NCBI GenBank assembly: GCA_900541875.1
Contig: UQLF01000011.1
Span: 22,578-86,577 of the forward strand
Direction of reading: 5' to 3'
DNA: 64,000 bases
Source of the DNA: an uncultured Collinsella sp.
GTDB lineage: Bacteria; Actinomycetota; Coriobacteriia; Coriobacteriales; Coriobacteriaceae
Made by a program: the position numbers and the translations under genes. Shown here one piece after another: positions 7,584 to 15,816 of the stretch. Each line of letters starts with the position of its first letter. Position 1 is the stretch's first letter. The notes below the pieces were generated by a model. The model worked only from the letters and a program-made list of their open reading frames with translations. It was not told the DNA's origin and ran no database searches.

Positions 7584-8750
7584 TTAAGCGGTGAAGGGGT
7601 GAATCGTCACGCCCTTAACCACGCGGTTGACCGTGCCGGTGGGGCTCGGCGTATCGGGCGTGTTGCCCACGCGCACGGAGTTGAGCAGGCTGATGGCCTG
7701 GGCAAACATCACGAACGGCAGAGCAAGGTAGCCCTCGGGAAGCGCCTCGTAGCCCTTAAAGGTGAAGGACTCACCCTCATAGACGGTGGCACCTTCCTGT
7801 TGAACGGCGATGGTGTGCTGAGCGATCTCGTCGCCACCGATCTCGTTGAGGATGTCGATGTCGTACTGACGGGTGTAGGCGTCGTTGTTGACGAACACGA
7901 AGACGAGCGTCTTATCGTCGACGAAGGACTTAGGTCCGTGACGATAGCCCATGGAGGTGTCGTAGGAAGTAGCGACCAGACCGTGAGCGAGCTCGAGGAT
8001 CTTGAGCTGGCTCTCCTGGGCAAGGCCACCGAAGGAGCCAGAACCCAAGTAGGTCACGCGGTTGAAGTCGCCAGCCAGGTAATCGGCGATCTCGGGCTCA
8101 CGGGAGATGACCTCCTCGCCCATCTTGGCGATGGTCTCGACCCACTCGGCCTTCTGCTCGTCAGAGGTAGTGTCGAAAATAAGGGTGGAGAGCAGGGTCA
8201 TGCAGGAATAAGAGCCAGTCATGGCGAAGCCCTTGTCGTTGGCGCGCGGAATGAGCAGCGTCAGCGCGTTGGGATCATCGGCAGACTCGACAGCGAGCTT
8301 ACCCTCGGGAGCGCAGGTGATGTTGAGGAACTTGACGTTGTGGACGAGCTCCTTGGCAACGGCAACGGCGGCAAGGCTCTCGGGGCTGTTGCCAGAGCGG
8401 GCAAAGGAAACCACGAGCGTGGGATCCTCGGCGCGCAGGAAGTCGCGCGGGGCGCTCACGATGTCGGTCGTGGCGATGGGCTTAAAGTCGTAGAGATCAG
8501 TGTTGCCAGCATGACGCAGGTACGGGGCGCAGGTATCGCCAACGTAGTCGGACGTACCGGCACCGGTGAAGACAACGGACAGACGACCCTCGCCCATAGC
8601 GCGAGCCTCGGCCAAGAAGGCCTCGATGGCCTCCTTGTTCTCGCGATAGATGTTGAGCGTATCACGCCAAAGCTCGGGCTGCTGAGCAATCTCGGCCGTG
8701 GTGATCTGGGCGCCGAGCTCGGTGAGCTCCTCGACACTCTTCTCGAACAT
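7584..8750 (-). CDS. agaS: SIS-domain sugar-phosphate isomerase/deaminase, AgaS type
   Basis: The 388-residue protein has tandem SIS domains. The first holds 'VFTGAGTSDYVGD' and 'VVSFARSGNSPES'. The second holds 'YLGSGSFGGLAQES' and 'SYDTSMGYRHGPKS', with the His-Gly-Pro of AgaS/GlmS-like isomerases. AgaS converts galactosamine-6-phosphate to tagatose-6-phosphate plus ammonia. Length matches AgaS (about 384). Ribosome site 'gagagaggt'. An operator-like motif for the neighbouring GntR protein lies 62 nt upstream at 8811-8827. Confidence 0.9.
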   Translation of the reverse strand: MFEKSVEELTELGAQITTAEIAQQPELWRDTLNIYRENKEAIEAFLAEARAMGEGRLSVVFTGAGTSDYVGDTCAPYLRHAGNTDLYDFKPIATTDIVSAPRDFLRAEDPTLVVSFARSGNSPESLAAVAVAKELVHNVKFLNITCAPEGKLAVESADDPNALTLLIPRANDKGFAMTGSYSCMTLLSTLIFDTTSDEQKAEWVETIAKMGEEVISREPEIADYLAGDFNRVTYLGSGSFGGLAQESQLKILELAHGLVATSYDTSMGYRHGPKSFVDDKTLVFVFVNNDAYTRQYDIDILNEIGGDEIAQHTIAVQQEGATVYEGESFTFKGYEALPEGYLALPFVMFAQAISLLNSVRVGNTPDTPSPTGTVNRVVKGVTIHPFTA

Positions 8751-8810
8751 TTCTAATACCTCTCTCTAGAAGTAATCCTCTGACGTGCAATTATACACTT
8801 CAGTTGGTTA

Positions 8811-8827
8811 TCTGGTAGTAACCAGTT
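8811..8827. promoter_or_regulatory. Probable GntR operator upstream of agaS
   Basis: CTGGT-AGTA-ACCAG (8812-8825) is an inverted repeat with 5-bp arms. The 13-bp core CTGGTAGTAACCA recurs at 13104-13116, upstream of the PTS operon. The shape resembles NagR/DasR-type sites. The binding protein is inferred to be the adjacent UTRA regulator. Confidence 0.65.
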
Positions 8828-8864
8828 AAATGCAAAGAATCATCATATGGATACGATGCGAACA

Positions 8865-9596
8865 CTAGTCGCTACGCTGGTGGTAAACCTTGTATTTAAA
8901 CTGATCGGCACGAGCAACCGAGAGTGTATACTCCACAACCTCGTTTGACTCGTTATACGTAGTCCTGACCAAATCGAGCACAGGCGAGCCCTCGACAATT
9001 CCCAAAAGGTGAGCGTCGGTGGGACGGGCTATGCTCGCATAGAACTCCTCTTCGGCCACGCGAATCTTTTGCTGAAAGTCTTGCTCAATCACATCGTAAA
9101 GCGGCTTACGCTCCAGCAGCGGTCGCTTTAGGGACAGAAATTGACGAACCGGTAGATAGCTGCGTTCGACCATCATGGGCATGTTGTCGGCAGAACGAAG
9201 TCGCTTGAGCTTAAAAATGCGATCGCCGATACGCAATCCCATATGCTCGGCCAGATTCTTATCGGCCTCCATCTCGCAAAACTCGAGAATCGTGGTCTCG
9301 GGGTCGCGACCCATCGCGCGCATCTGCTCGGTAAAGCTGTAGGACTGCATAAGATTGGTTGCCTTTGCCGAACGGTCGGTCACAAAGGTACCGCGACCGT
9401 GCTGCCGAACCACCAATCCTAAACGCTCCAGTTCCTGCAGAGCCAGGCGTACCGTAGTGCGCGAGAGACCATAGCGCTCCGATAGTTCGCGCTCGGAAGG
9501 AATCATGTCACCGGCGCGATATTCATGGTCGATCTTTTCGGTCAGAATATCGACCAGCTGATCGTACAGCGGTTGCTTACGCGCTCCGATCGCCAT
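8865..9596 (-). CDS. GntR-family regulator with UTRA ligand domain
   Basis: The 243-residue protein has an N-terminal winged helix ('MIPSERELSERYGLSRTTVR', 'GRGTFVTD'), then a UTRA/chorismate-lyase-fold domain from about residue 85. HutC/NagR/DasR-type proteins of this kind bind amino-sugar phosphates. The start is ATG 9596, preceded by 'gggagga'; an upstream in-frame TTG adds only seven residues. It sits between agaS and the PTS operon. Paired CTGGTAGTAACCA motifs in front of both suggest it represses both until a sugar phosphate accumulates. Confidence 0.9.
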   Translation of the reverse strand: MAIGARKQPLYDQLVDILTEKIDHEYRAGDMIPSERELSERYGLSRTTVRLALQELERLGLVVRQHGRGTFVTDRSAKATNLMQSYSFTEQMRAMGRDPETTILEFCEMEADKNLAEHMGLRIGDRIFKLKRLRSADNMPMMVERSYLPVRQFLSLKRPLLERKPLYDVIEQDFQQKIRVAEEEFYASIARPTDAHLLGIVEGSPVLDLVRTTYNESNEVVEYTLSVARADQFKYKVYHQRSD

Positions 9597-9680
9597 CCTA
9601 TCCTCCCATTTTCTCAAACTCGGCTACTACCTTGGGTGTTTAGCATTATCTGTCTGCCACACCCGAATCAACAAGAAAAC

Positions 9681-9714
9681 AAAAGCCGCGCGCTCTTTCG
9701 AGCACGCGGCTTTT
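9681..9714 (-). terminator. Terminator of the PTS operon
   Basis: Symmetrical hairpin AAAAGCCGCG/CGCGGCTTTT with flanking T and A runs, 67 nt beyond the EIID stop. It can work in both directions. Confidence 0.85.
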
Positions 9715-9780
9715 AACATACACATGGCTTAAGGGGTCGGGGTGTGAGCCGCGTAGGGACACACCCCTCAAGCTAGAGCC

Positions 9781-10863
9781 TTACCAGATGCTCGGCCAGA
9801 GACCAAGCGGGCCAGCGCCCAGGATGCCGAGGACGAAGAGCAGCAGAATGCCCTTGGTCGGGGTCCAGCTGTGCTTAGCGAACATGTAGTAAAGCAGCAG
9901 CGTAAGCATAAGCGGGACGAGCTTCGGGACGATGGTGTTGAGGGTGTCGGCAACAGAGAAGTTGACCGGATCCTCGGTGACGGTAGCGTAGGTCACGGAC
10001 TCCATGCCGTTGCCCAGATCGGCGACGCCGCACTTGACCTCGTTGCCGTCGGCATCGACGGCGGTGAGGGCGTTGCCGTCCTCATCGGTCATGGCGATGG
10101 TACCGGCCTCAGCGGTCTCGGTATCGATGCCCTCCATACCGGTGAAGTTCTCGGCCTCCTTCTCGGAGACGATCACGGTAGTAGGGGCAAGGCCACGGGT
10201 GGTGCCGTTGGGGATCTGGAGGTTGATCTGGGTGCCACCCATGGTGACGACCAGGCAACCGACGACGAAGACGCCCATGATGGAAGCGGCACGCGTGAAG
10301 GCCTGCATGTTGGCGGTCAGAGCATCAATAGCGCTGGTGCCAAGCTTGTAGGACCAGTTCATGAGCCAGAAGCGCAGAGCGAACTGGACGGCGTTGAAGA
10401 TCACCAGGAAGATGATCGGCGCAGCGGCGTTGCCGTTGATGGCCATGTTGGAGGTGATGCCGGCCGTGATAGGCACGAGCGTCAGCCAGAACAGGGCGTC
10501 ACCGATACCACCGAGCGGGCCCATTGCGGCGACGCGGACGGCGCGGATCGTGGGGATGTCAACCTTGTTCTGCTCGAGCGAAAGCACGATGCCCATAACA
10601 AAGGTGACGAGGAACGGGTGAGTGTTGAAGAACTCCAGGTTGTGGCTCATGGAAGCCGCGAGGTCGTTCTTGTTGGTGTGGATCTTCTCCAGACCGGGGA
10701 TGATGGAGTAGAGCCAGCCGGCGGCCTGCATACGCTCGTAGTTGAACGAGGCCTGCAGGAAGCAGGAGCGCCAAGCCATCTTGTTGAGGGTCTTCTGGTC
10801 GAGCTGCGGAGCAGGAGTGAGATCCTCGTAGTGCTCCGGGATCACATACTCATTAGATGCCAT
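9781..10863 (-). CDS. PTS mannose/GalNAc-class membrane component EIID with large insertion
   Basis: The 360-residue membrane subunit works with EIIC in sugar translocation. The N-terminal 'WRSCFLQASFNYERMQ' and 'MGPLGGIGDALFWLTLVPI' are diagnostic of the family, and a final hydrophobic region begins near 'VPLMLTLLLYYMF'. EIID proteins usually have about 265-290 residues. Here an extra segment at about 219-300, acidic and non-hydrophobic with 'DADGNEVKCG', lies between the core membrane segments. The start ATG 10863 overlaps the EIIC stop and has 'ggaggtgac' upstream, indicating translational coupling. Confidence 0.9.
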   Translation of the reverse strand: MASNEYVIPEHYEDLTPAPQLDQKTLNKMAWRSCFLQASFNYERMQAAGWLYSIIPGLEKIHTNKNDLAASMSHNLEFFNTHPFLVTFVMGIVLSLEQNKVDIPTIRAVRVAAMGPLGGIGDALFWLTLVPITAGITSNMAINGNAAAPIIFLVIFNAVQFALRFWLMNWSYKLGTSAIDALTANMQAFTRAASIMGVFVVGCLVVTMGGTQINLQIPNGTTRGLAPTTVIVSEKEAENFTGMEGIDTETAEAGTIAMTDEDGNALTAVDADGNEVKCGVADLGNGMESVTYATVTEDPVNFSVADTLNTIVPKLVPLMLTLLLYYMFAKHSWTPTKGILLLFVLGILGAGPLGLWPSIW

Positions 10864-11653
10864 CTTCGAAGTCACCTCCGTCAGAAACAGCTGCACCCTT
10901 CAGCTCGGTCTGCTGCTGGAAGTCCCAGAAGGCGATGCCGAAGCCGATGAGAGCGAGGATGAGCAGAGCAGGGGTTGCCAGCGAATCGTTGGCAACGGTG
11001 ATGAGCGCGAGGCCAAAGCCCATGAGGAAGAAGCCCCACATATCGCGGTTCATCATAACCTTGAGCAGGACGGCGAAGCCGACGAAGCGCATCATGCCGC
11101 CTGCAGCGGAGAGACCGGTCTGCAGCCAAGTCGGGATGGCGGAAGCGATGGTCTGACCGATGGTAGCGCCAGCGATGAAGAACAGGGTGACGACGACAGC
11201 GAAGATCAGGCCGAGCAGAGCCATGGCGAAGTAGTTCAGACGCTCGATACCCTTGGTGTCAGCGTTGTGAGCCATGTTGTCCGCGGAGGACATGAGCGGC
11301 GACATAAGCGTGAAGACCAGGGTAACGCCGAGCTGACCAAGCAGAGCGAACGGAATGGCAAGGCCGACTGCCGCGTTGGGCTCGAGGCCCGTAGCAATAG
11401 CGAGAATGGCTGCCATGATGCCGCCGATGACGGCGTTAGGCGGCTGAGCGCCTCCGATCGGCATGTTGCCGATCGTCATGAGCTGATAAGTACCACCCAC
11501 GAGAAGACCGGTGTTGAGGTCGCCAAGGATAAGACCGATGACGGCGCCGGTGACGATGGGCTGATAGAGAGACTCGAGGAAGTTGAACTGGTCGATTGCC
11601 GCGACGAACGTGACGATGAAGACCAGAGCGACCTGGATGATCGAGTATTCCAT
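10853..11653 (-). CDS. PTS mannose/GalNAc-class permease EIIC
   Basis: The 266-residue hydrophobic protein has about seven or eight membrane segments and matches mannose-class EIIC (AgaC/SorA/ManY). Motifs include 'AAIDQFNFLESLYQPIVTG', 'GLILGDLNTGLLVGGTYQL' and 'GGAQPPNAVIGG', the last typical of the family. It forms the sugar pathway with EIID. Strong ribosome site 'aaaggagga'. The 3' end overlaps the EIID start by 11 nt. A hydrophilic tail follows the last helix. Confidence 0.93.
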   Translation of the reverse strand: MEYSIIQVALVFIVTFVAAIDQFNFLESLYQPIVTGAVIGLILGDLNTGLLVGGTYQLMTIGNMPIGGAQPPNAVIGGIMAAILAIATGLEPNAAVGLAIPFALLGQLGVTLVFTLMSPLMSSADNMAHNADTKGIERLNYFAMALLGLIFAVVVTLFFIAGATIGQTIASAIPTWLQTGLSAAGGMMRFVGFAVLLKVMMNRDMWGFFLMGFGLALITVANDSLATPALLILALIGFGIAFWDFQQQTELKGAAVSDGGDFEDGI

Positions 11654-11743
11654 CTTGCTCCTCCTTTCAAAATGTATGTACGCACTTTGGATTTCACGTA
11701 CAAAATGTCAGGTTTTCATTCCTGACAACGTGGATCATGAGGA

Positions 11744-12226
11744 TTACGAGAAGAGCTTGCTCGTGTCCTCAACAGGCGTGCTCGGAACGCGCCTGATCTC
11801 CAACTCCACCCCCAATTCCTGCAGCTCTTTAAACGCAGCGACATCCTCGTCGTTAACTGCGACGGAGGTGGCGACTTGGCGCTTCCCTTCCGACATGTGC
11901 ATGTTGCCGATGTTTACCTTCTTTATAGGCACACCGCCCTTGACGAGCGTAAGCACGTCTTCCGGTGTTTCGGCCACGATGAAGATCTTCTGGCGCGGGC
12001 TCGCCTTGCCAATGACGTCGATGGTCTTCTGCAGAGAGAAGAAACGCGTAGCGACGCCGGCGGGAGCGGCCATCTTCATGAGGTTCTGGCGCATGGTGTT
12101 GGTCGACACATCGTCGTTGGCGACGAGAATGAGGTTGGAGCCCAGGGTGGAGTTCCACTGGGTAGCGACCTGACCATGGACCAGTCGGTTATCGATGCGG
12201 GTAAGAAGAATGTTGGGTTCTGCCAT
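11744..12226 (-). CDS. PTS mannose/GalNAc-class EIIB
   Basis: The 160-residue cytosolic phosphocarrier accepts phosphate from EIIA on His17 in 'RLVHGQVATQWN' and passes it to the incoming sugar. It continues with 'AAPAGVATRFFSLQKTID' and 'LVKGGVPIKKVNIGNMH', as in AgaV/ManX-B. It is intact, unlike its paralogue at 415-909. It lies third in the operon IIA-YajC-IIB-IIC-IID with a 'gaaaggaag' ribosome site. Confidence 0.93.
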   Translation of the reverse strand: MAEPNILLTRIDNRLVHGQVATQWNSTLGSNLILVANDDVSTNTMRQNLMKMAAPAGVATRFFSLQKTIDVIGKASPRQKIFIVAETPEDVLTLVKGGVPIKKVNIGNMHMSEGKRQVATSVAVNDEDVAAFKELQELGVELEIRRVPSTPVEDTSKLFS

Positions 12227-12262
12227 GTTGATCAGCTTCCTTTCGTTATTTGCTGACGACAG

Positions 12263-12544
12263 TTACTTGATCTCCTGAATCGCGTAACGCGAAACATCTA
12301 CGACGGCTCCGGATCGGACTTTGATCTGGACCTTCTCGCCTTCGATGCCTTTGACGGTTCCGTAGATACCGCCGGCGAAAAGAACCTCCTGACCCGGCTT
12401 GAGCTCGGTGTGCAGCTCCTTGAAGTACTTCTGCTTCTTCTTCATGTTGATTTGCGACCAGATGGTGTAAATCAAACCCATGATGACAAGCAGGCCCAAA
12501 AGAGCGACCGAGGAGCTCAGGACGTTGGCTCCGAAATCGGCCAT
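12263..12544 (-). CDS. YajC-family membrane protein inside the PTS operon
   Basis: The 93-residue protein has one N-terminal membrane helix (about residues 10-30), 'QINMKKKQKYFKELHTEL', then the YajC beta domain 'LKPGQEVLFAGGIYGTVKGI'. YajC normally assists SecDF. Here its ATG overlaps the EIIA stop (TAATG) and it precedes EIIB, so it is transcribed and translated as part of the sugar transporter. From memory, YajC-like genes also occur in some streptococcal glycosaminoglycan PTS clusters. It may help PTS membrane assembly rather than general secretion. Confidence 0.87.
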   Translation of the reverse strand: MADFGANVLSSSVALLGLLVIMGLIYTIWSQINMKKKQKYFKELHTELKPGQEVLFAGGIYGTVKGIEGEKVQIKVRSGAVVDVSRYAIQEIK

Positions 12545-12987
12545 TAGATGCCGTCCTCGTCGCCGAAGATATCCTCTTCGTCGGAGCCGGCAACGGATGC
12601 GACCGTCTGGGCGGTGACGCCCGTCTGGCCAACGGTCACGGCCTGCTCGCCAAGCTCGGCGAGCGTGGCATTGCCGCGGAGGAACAGAAGCTCAATAACC
12701 ATGGGGAGGTTAGTGCCAGTCAGAACCTCGACGTTGTCGACATCCTGGGCAATCATCATCGACTGGTTGAACGGGGTGCCGCCAAGCAGGTCGGTAAAGA
12801 CGAGCACGCCATCGCACTCCTCGCGCATGGCGGTAATAGCGGCGCGGAGATCCTCACCGTAGGAAGCAGCCTGGTCGCCCTCGAAAGGAACGACGGTAAA
12901 AGCGGGCTGGTCGCCGGCAACCATAGCGATAGCGCTTGCAAGGCCGGGTGCGAACTGTCCATGACCGGTAAGAATAAAGCCAACCAT
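12544..12987 (-). CDS. PTS mannose/GalNAc-class EIIA
   Basis: The 147-residue cytosolic protein begins 'MVGFILTGHGQFAPGLA'; His9 is the expected HPr-phosphorylated residue. 'VLVFTDLLGGTPFNQSMMI' is the conserved dimer-interface motif. An acidic C-terminal tail of about 20 residues ('GSDEEDIFGDEDGI') extends past the fold. It is the first gene of the operon. Upstream lie the shared GntR-type motif (13103-13116) and a possible cre site (13248-13265). Confidence 0.93.
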   Translation of the reverse strand: MVGFILTGHGQFAPGLASAIAMVAGDQPAFTVVPFEGDQAASYGEDLRAAITAMREECDGVLVFTDLLGGTPFNQSMMIAQDVDNVEVLTGTNLPMVIELLFLRGNATLAELGEQAVTVGQTGVTAQTVASVAGSDEEDIFGDEDGI

Positions 12988-13102
12988 TCAAATTTCCCTT
13001 CCGAAGGTGTGTACGATCTGAGTCCGATGATTTTCGGAAGCCAGCGGGCGATCGCCCTTAAAGCTTCTTGGAAAGCGTTCTTTAAAGACCAGTGGTTTCT
13101 CA

Positions 13103-13116
13103 ACTGGTAGTAACCA
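13103..13116. promoter_or_regulatory. Probable GntR operator upstream of the PTS operon
   Basis: ACTGGTAGTAACCA, 116 nt before the EIIA start, matches the motif at 8811-8827 over 13 bases. A further overlapping pair, ACCAGT (13088-13093) and ACTGGT (13103-13108), forms an inverted repeat around it. Confidence 0.6.
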
Positions 13117-13690
13117 CGTGACGTGTTGTTGCCACTATATCACCACAGAAGAGGTCGCTTTCGTTGATTCATACGGTAAAACGTTTTTGCACCGCTCACG
13201 GTGATAAATCGACCGTTTACCGCTCGTTAACACTTTTACCTGCGGTTTTGAAACCGTTTCGAAACGCTTTGGCAAAAGTTCGGGACTTTTCCTGTGCCTA
13301 AACAACGCAGGGCGGCTAAAAATAGCGTAAAGAAAAATTGCAGGTCATTGTGAAGATTTGTGAATTGGTCTTTTTGACTTAATACCAGTTAGAACCCAGT
13401 TTTGAGATTATCGGTGAACGGTAGTTTTCGACCGTTCACCGGAGAATTGCAATCGTTTGCAGCTGTTTTCCCAGATGAATTAGGGGAACCCGATGGAGCG
13501 CTTGCGCGATCACAGGAAATTTTGGCATTTGTCCTTATCCCCCACGCGCCAAACTCCGGCATCCAAAATGAGCTAAAAGCTCACGCTAATCGTTTTCAAT
13601 CATTACTTACTCAGTATCCGTAATTATTTATCGTTTATCGTTAATTCTGATATGATACAAGTATCATCCCAAACGCCGATTGGAGGGGTT
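13117..13690. promoter_or_regulatory. Long divergent regulatory spacer with repeated CGGTRAA motifs and possible cre
   Basis: This AT-richer gap has no convincing gene. It contains a cre-like palindrome 'ttgaaaccgtttcgaaac' (13248-13265) and a hairpin with perfect 11-bp arms at 13412-13422/13431-13441 ('cggtgaacggt'). Related half-sites are 'cggtaaaacg' (13174-13183) and 'cgaccgtttaccg' (13210-13222). Near the right end are direct repeats 'ttatcg' (13627-13640). A short frame at 13402-13623 lacks a ribosome site and I do not call it. Confidence 0.5.
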
Positions 13691-14329
13691 ATGGTCCATC
13701 GAAACGCATCTATATCGAATGAAACCATCAGCCGCGAACAGACGGTAGCCAAACTGAGGAAGCTCGCTCGCATCTGCAAATGGGCCACGATCTGCATTAC
13801 CACCGCGCTCGCTCTGGGGCTCCTCGCAGTCATTGCGATTGACCTTCTAATCATATTGCCTGGCCTCTCCCAAGGCCCGTGTCTCCAATCCGTAGAACTT
13901 CAAGCCGGCGAAGGGCCGTGCCTTGCTATCGTCGGTACCGATGCGCAGGCCCCACTTATGCTCGTCGCACACGATGGTCACACTGCCATAGGGAGCCTCT
14001 TGATGACATGTCTCGCGCTTACCATCGCGATAAGCGTGCGTAGGCTTTTCTTCAACATTGAAAAGGAAGGCAGGCCCTTTGACCTTGAATGTAACCAGAC
14101 ACTTCGTAAAGTAGGACATTTATTCCTTATCGGCGGCGTTGCCGTGAGGCTTCTTGGCGCCGTAATCACGGGAATGTTACTCTCAGGATTTGGCGGCAGC
14201 TTTACGGATGCGTTCGTCGGCCAGTTATTCGAGCCCTCCATGCTCTTTGCAGGCCTGATTATTTGCCTGATTGCCAGCATCTTCCGCTACGGGTATATCC
14301 TGCAAAAACAAGATGACGAGTTGCTCTAG
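13691..14329 (+). CDS. DUF2975-like integral membrane protein
   Basis: The 212-residue protein has four predicted membrane segments (about residues 33-58, 100-118, 142-165 and 180-200). The layout fits DUF2975 proteins, which are usually encoded next to a small HTH regulator, as here. The start ATG 13691 follows 'ggaggggtt'; upstream in-frame codons are less likely. It has no enzymatic motif. The downstream HTH gene begins 9 nt after its stop, so they form a two-gene operon. Function unknown, probably a sensor or partner of the regulator. Confidence 0.75.
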   Translation: MVHRNASISNETISREQTVAKLRKLARICKWATICITTALALGLLAVIAIDLLIILPGLSQGPCLQSVELQAGEGPCLAIVGTDAQAPLMLVAHDGHTAIGSLLMTCLALTIAISVRRLFFNIEKEGRPFDLECNQTLRKVGHLFLIGGVAVRLLGAVITGMLLSGFGGSFTDAFVGQLFEPSMLFAGLIICLIASIFRYGYILQKQDDELL

Positions 14330-14338
14330 GGGGAATCC

Positions 14339-14578
14339 ATGATTATTCTGCGGCTTGACCGCATGCTCGCCGAACGCAAGATCTCATCCAAAGAGCTTGC
14401 GGAACGTGTGGGCATCTCCCAGGTTAATATGTCACGCATTAAGACGGGCAAGGTTTCTGCCATACGTTTTTCAACTCTTGACGCGATATGCCGGGCACTC
14501 GACTGCCAACCGGGCGATGTACTGGAATATATATCCGACGATGAAGCCGATAGCCTTTTTGGGCTTAAAGATGAATAG
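14339..14578 (+). CDS. Small Cro/C1-type HTH regulator (YozG-like)
   Basis: The 79-residue protein is essentially one helix-turn-helix domain: 'LAERKISSKELAERVGISQ' followed by 'MSRIKTGKVSAIRFSTLDAI' and 'CRALDCQPGDVLEY'. YozG-type regulators are usually paired with DUF2975 membrane proteins, and that is the case here. Ribosome site 'gggggaat'. It probably autoregulates the operon; direct repeats upstream of the operon (13627-13640) are candidate sites. Confidence 0.88.
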   Translation: MIILRLDRMLAERKISSKELAERVGISQVNMSRIKTGKVSAIRFSTLDAICRALDCQPGDVLEYISDDEADSLFGLKDE

Positions 14579-14611
14579 CCATAATTAAACTGCCGATCAC
14601 GCTCTCAACGC

Positions 14612-14652
14612 AAATAGCCCGCCAGAACGACTTCCGTACTGGCGGGCTATTT
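14612..14652 (+). terminator. Bidirectional terminator
   Basis: Perfect 14-bp arms AAATAGCCCGCCAG/CTGGCGGGCTATTT. It lies between the HTH gene and the convergent foldase-like gene and can serve both. Confidence 0.88.
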
Positions 14653-14692
14653 GCTGTCTATCGGCTAGATGCTCGATGAGCCGTGCAACTCT

Positions 14693-15778
14693 TTACGCAA
14701 ACAGGCCGTAGATGCTGATGTTGGCCTTGGCGTAGAGGCCATTAGCATACTCGGTCCACTTGGAGCTGGCGCTCGAAGCCTGCGAGGAATACTGCTGATA
14801 AGCAGTGTAGTAGGCGGTCATGGCCTGCTTGTAGGTGGCGCTATCGGTCGTAAAGGCATCATCGGCAAAGGCCTTGGCATAGGTGCTGTCGGCATCCTTC
14901 CAGGTGCCCTTTGAGCTATCCCACTCATCGCCGGCAAGGTTGATGATGTAGTCGGCGTAGTCCTTGCTCGCGGTCTCCTCGTTGCCGTCAGCAGGCTCGG
15001 TCGGGGCGGTCGGCATACTTGCGGAGCTGTCGCCGACCTTCTTCTTGTAGAGCTTCTGCAGCGTCGCGGACTGGCGGACGATCTGCTTGGCCTGGTCCTT
15101 GGACACGCCATACTGCGTGGCCATGGTCTTGTAGTCGGAGGTGCCGATGGAATCCTCGGCGTACTTCTTCATCTCCTTAGAAGAGACGGTAATGCCCTCG
15201 TTCTCGGCAGCGTCCAGCAGGATCTTGTTGCGCACGTAGGACAGGATGACGTCGGCAGAGGGAGCGGTGTAGTTGCCATCGCCATCCTTGACGGTATCGA
15301 GGCTGTACTGGCTCTCGATGGCCTCGCGCGCGGTGATGTCACTCTTCTTGCCGTTGTAGCTGTAGCTTGCCACGGTCGAATCGAGCTGGTCCTCGGTGAG
15401 GGTCGCCGAGCCGACACCCTTGCCGCCAAAACCACCGTTGCCGATAAAGAAGCCGACCACAGCAGCGATCACGATAGCGACCACAAAGGCGGCAATCATC
15501 GTCTTCTTGTGCTTGGATGCATGGTCGTCCGCGTCGGAGTCGTCGTCCTCGTCCTGTTCCTCGGGCATGAGGTTCTCGTCGGCGGCATCTGCGGCAATCT
15601 GAGCCTCCAGGCGAGCGTCCTCCTCCTCGGCCGTCGTACCGGCAGCAATGTGCTCGGCAGACGTACCGGCGACCAGATCGATCTTCTCGTCCTCGTCACC
15701 GTCGGGGCCTTCGCCGCGCTCGATGATCTGGATGCCGTCGATCTCGTCCTTCTCGTCCTTCTTTTGAATCAGACCCAT
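14693..15778 (-). CDS. Membrane-anchored SurA-N-like foldase/chaperone
   Basis: The 361-residue protein has an acidic cytoplasmic N-terminus (residues 1-88, Asp/Glu-rich), one membrane helix near 90-112 ('MIAAFVVAIVIAAVVGFFIG') and an extracytoplasmic helical domain. That domain includes 'SYVRNKILLDAAENEGITVS' and 'YGVSKDQAKQIVRQSATLQ', resembling the SurA/PrsA N-terminal chaperone domain. No parvulin-type isomerase domain is visible; the C-terminus is Ala/Ser/Tyr-rich. It probably assists folding of exported proteins. Ribosome site 'aaggagtaact'. Single-gene unit. Confidence 0.7.
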   Translation of the reverse strand: MGLIQKKDEKDEIDGIQIIERGEGPDGDEDEKIDLVAGTSAEHIAAGTTAEEEDARLEAQIAADAADENLMPEEQDEDDDSDADDHASKHKKTMIAAFVVAIVIAAVVGFFIGNGGFGGKGVGSATLTEDQLDSTVASYSYNGKKSDITAREAIESQYSLDTVKDGDGNYTAPSADVILSYVRNKILLDAAENEGITVSSKEMKKYAEDSIGTSDYKTMATQYGVSKDQAKQIVRQSATLQKLYKKKVGDSSASMPTAPTEPADGNEETASKDYADYIINLAGDEWDSSKGTWKDADSTYAKAFADDAFTTDSATYKQAMTAYYTAYQQYSSQASSASSKWTEYANGLYAKANISIYGLFA

Positions 15779-15816
15779 ATCAGTTACTCCTTGTTAGGAA
15801 ACATAGTCCGCAATAG

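Noticed and set aside
13402..13623. 73-codon plus-strand frame in the divergent spacer
   Set aside because: Starts with TTG inside a hairpin, has no ribosome site and resembles no protein. Treated as regulatory DNA.
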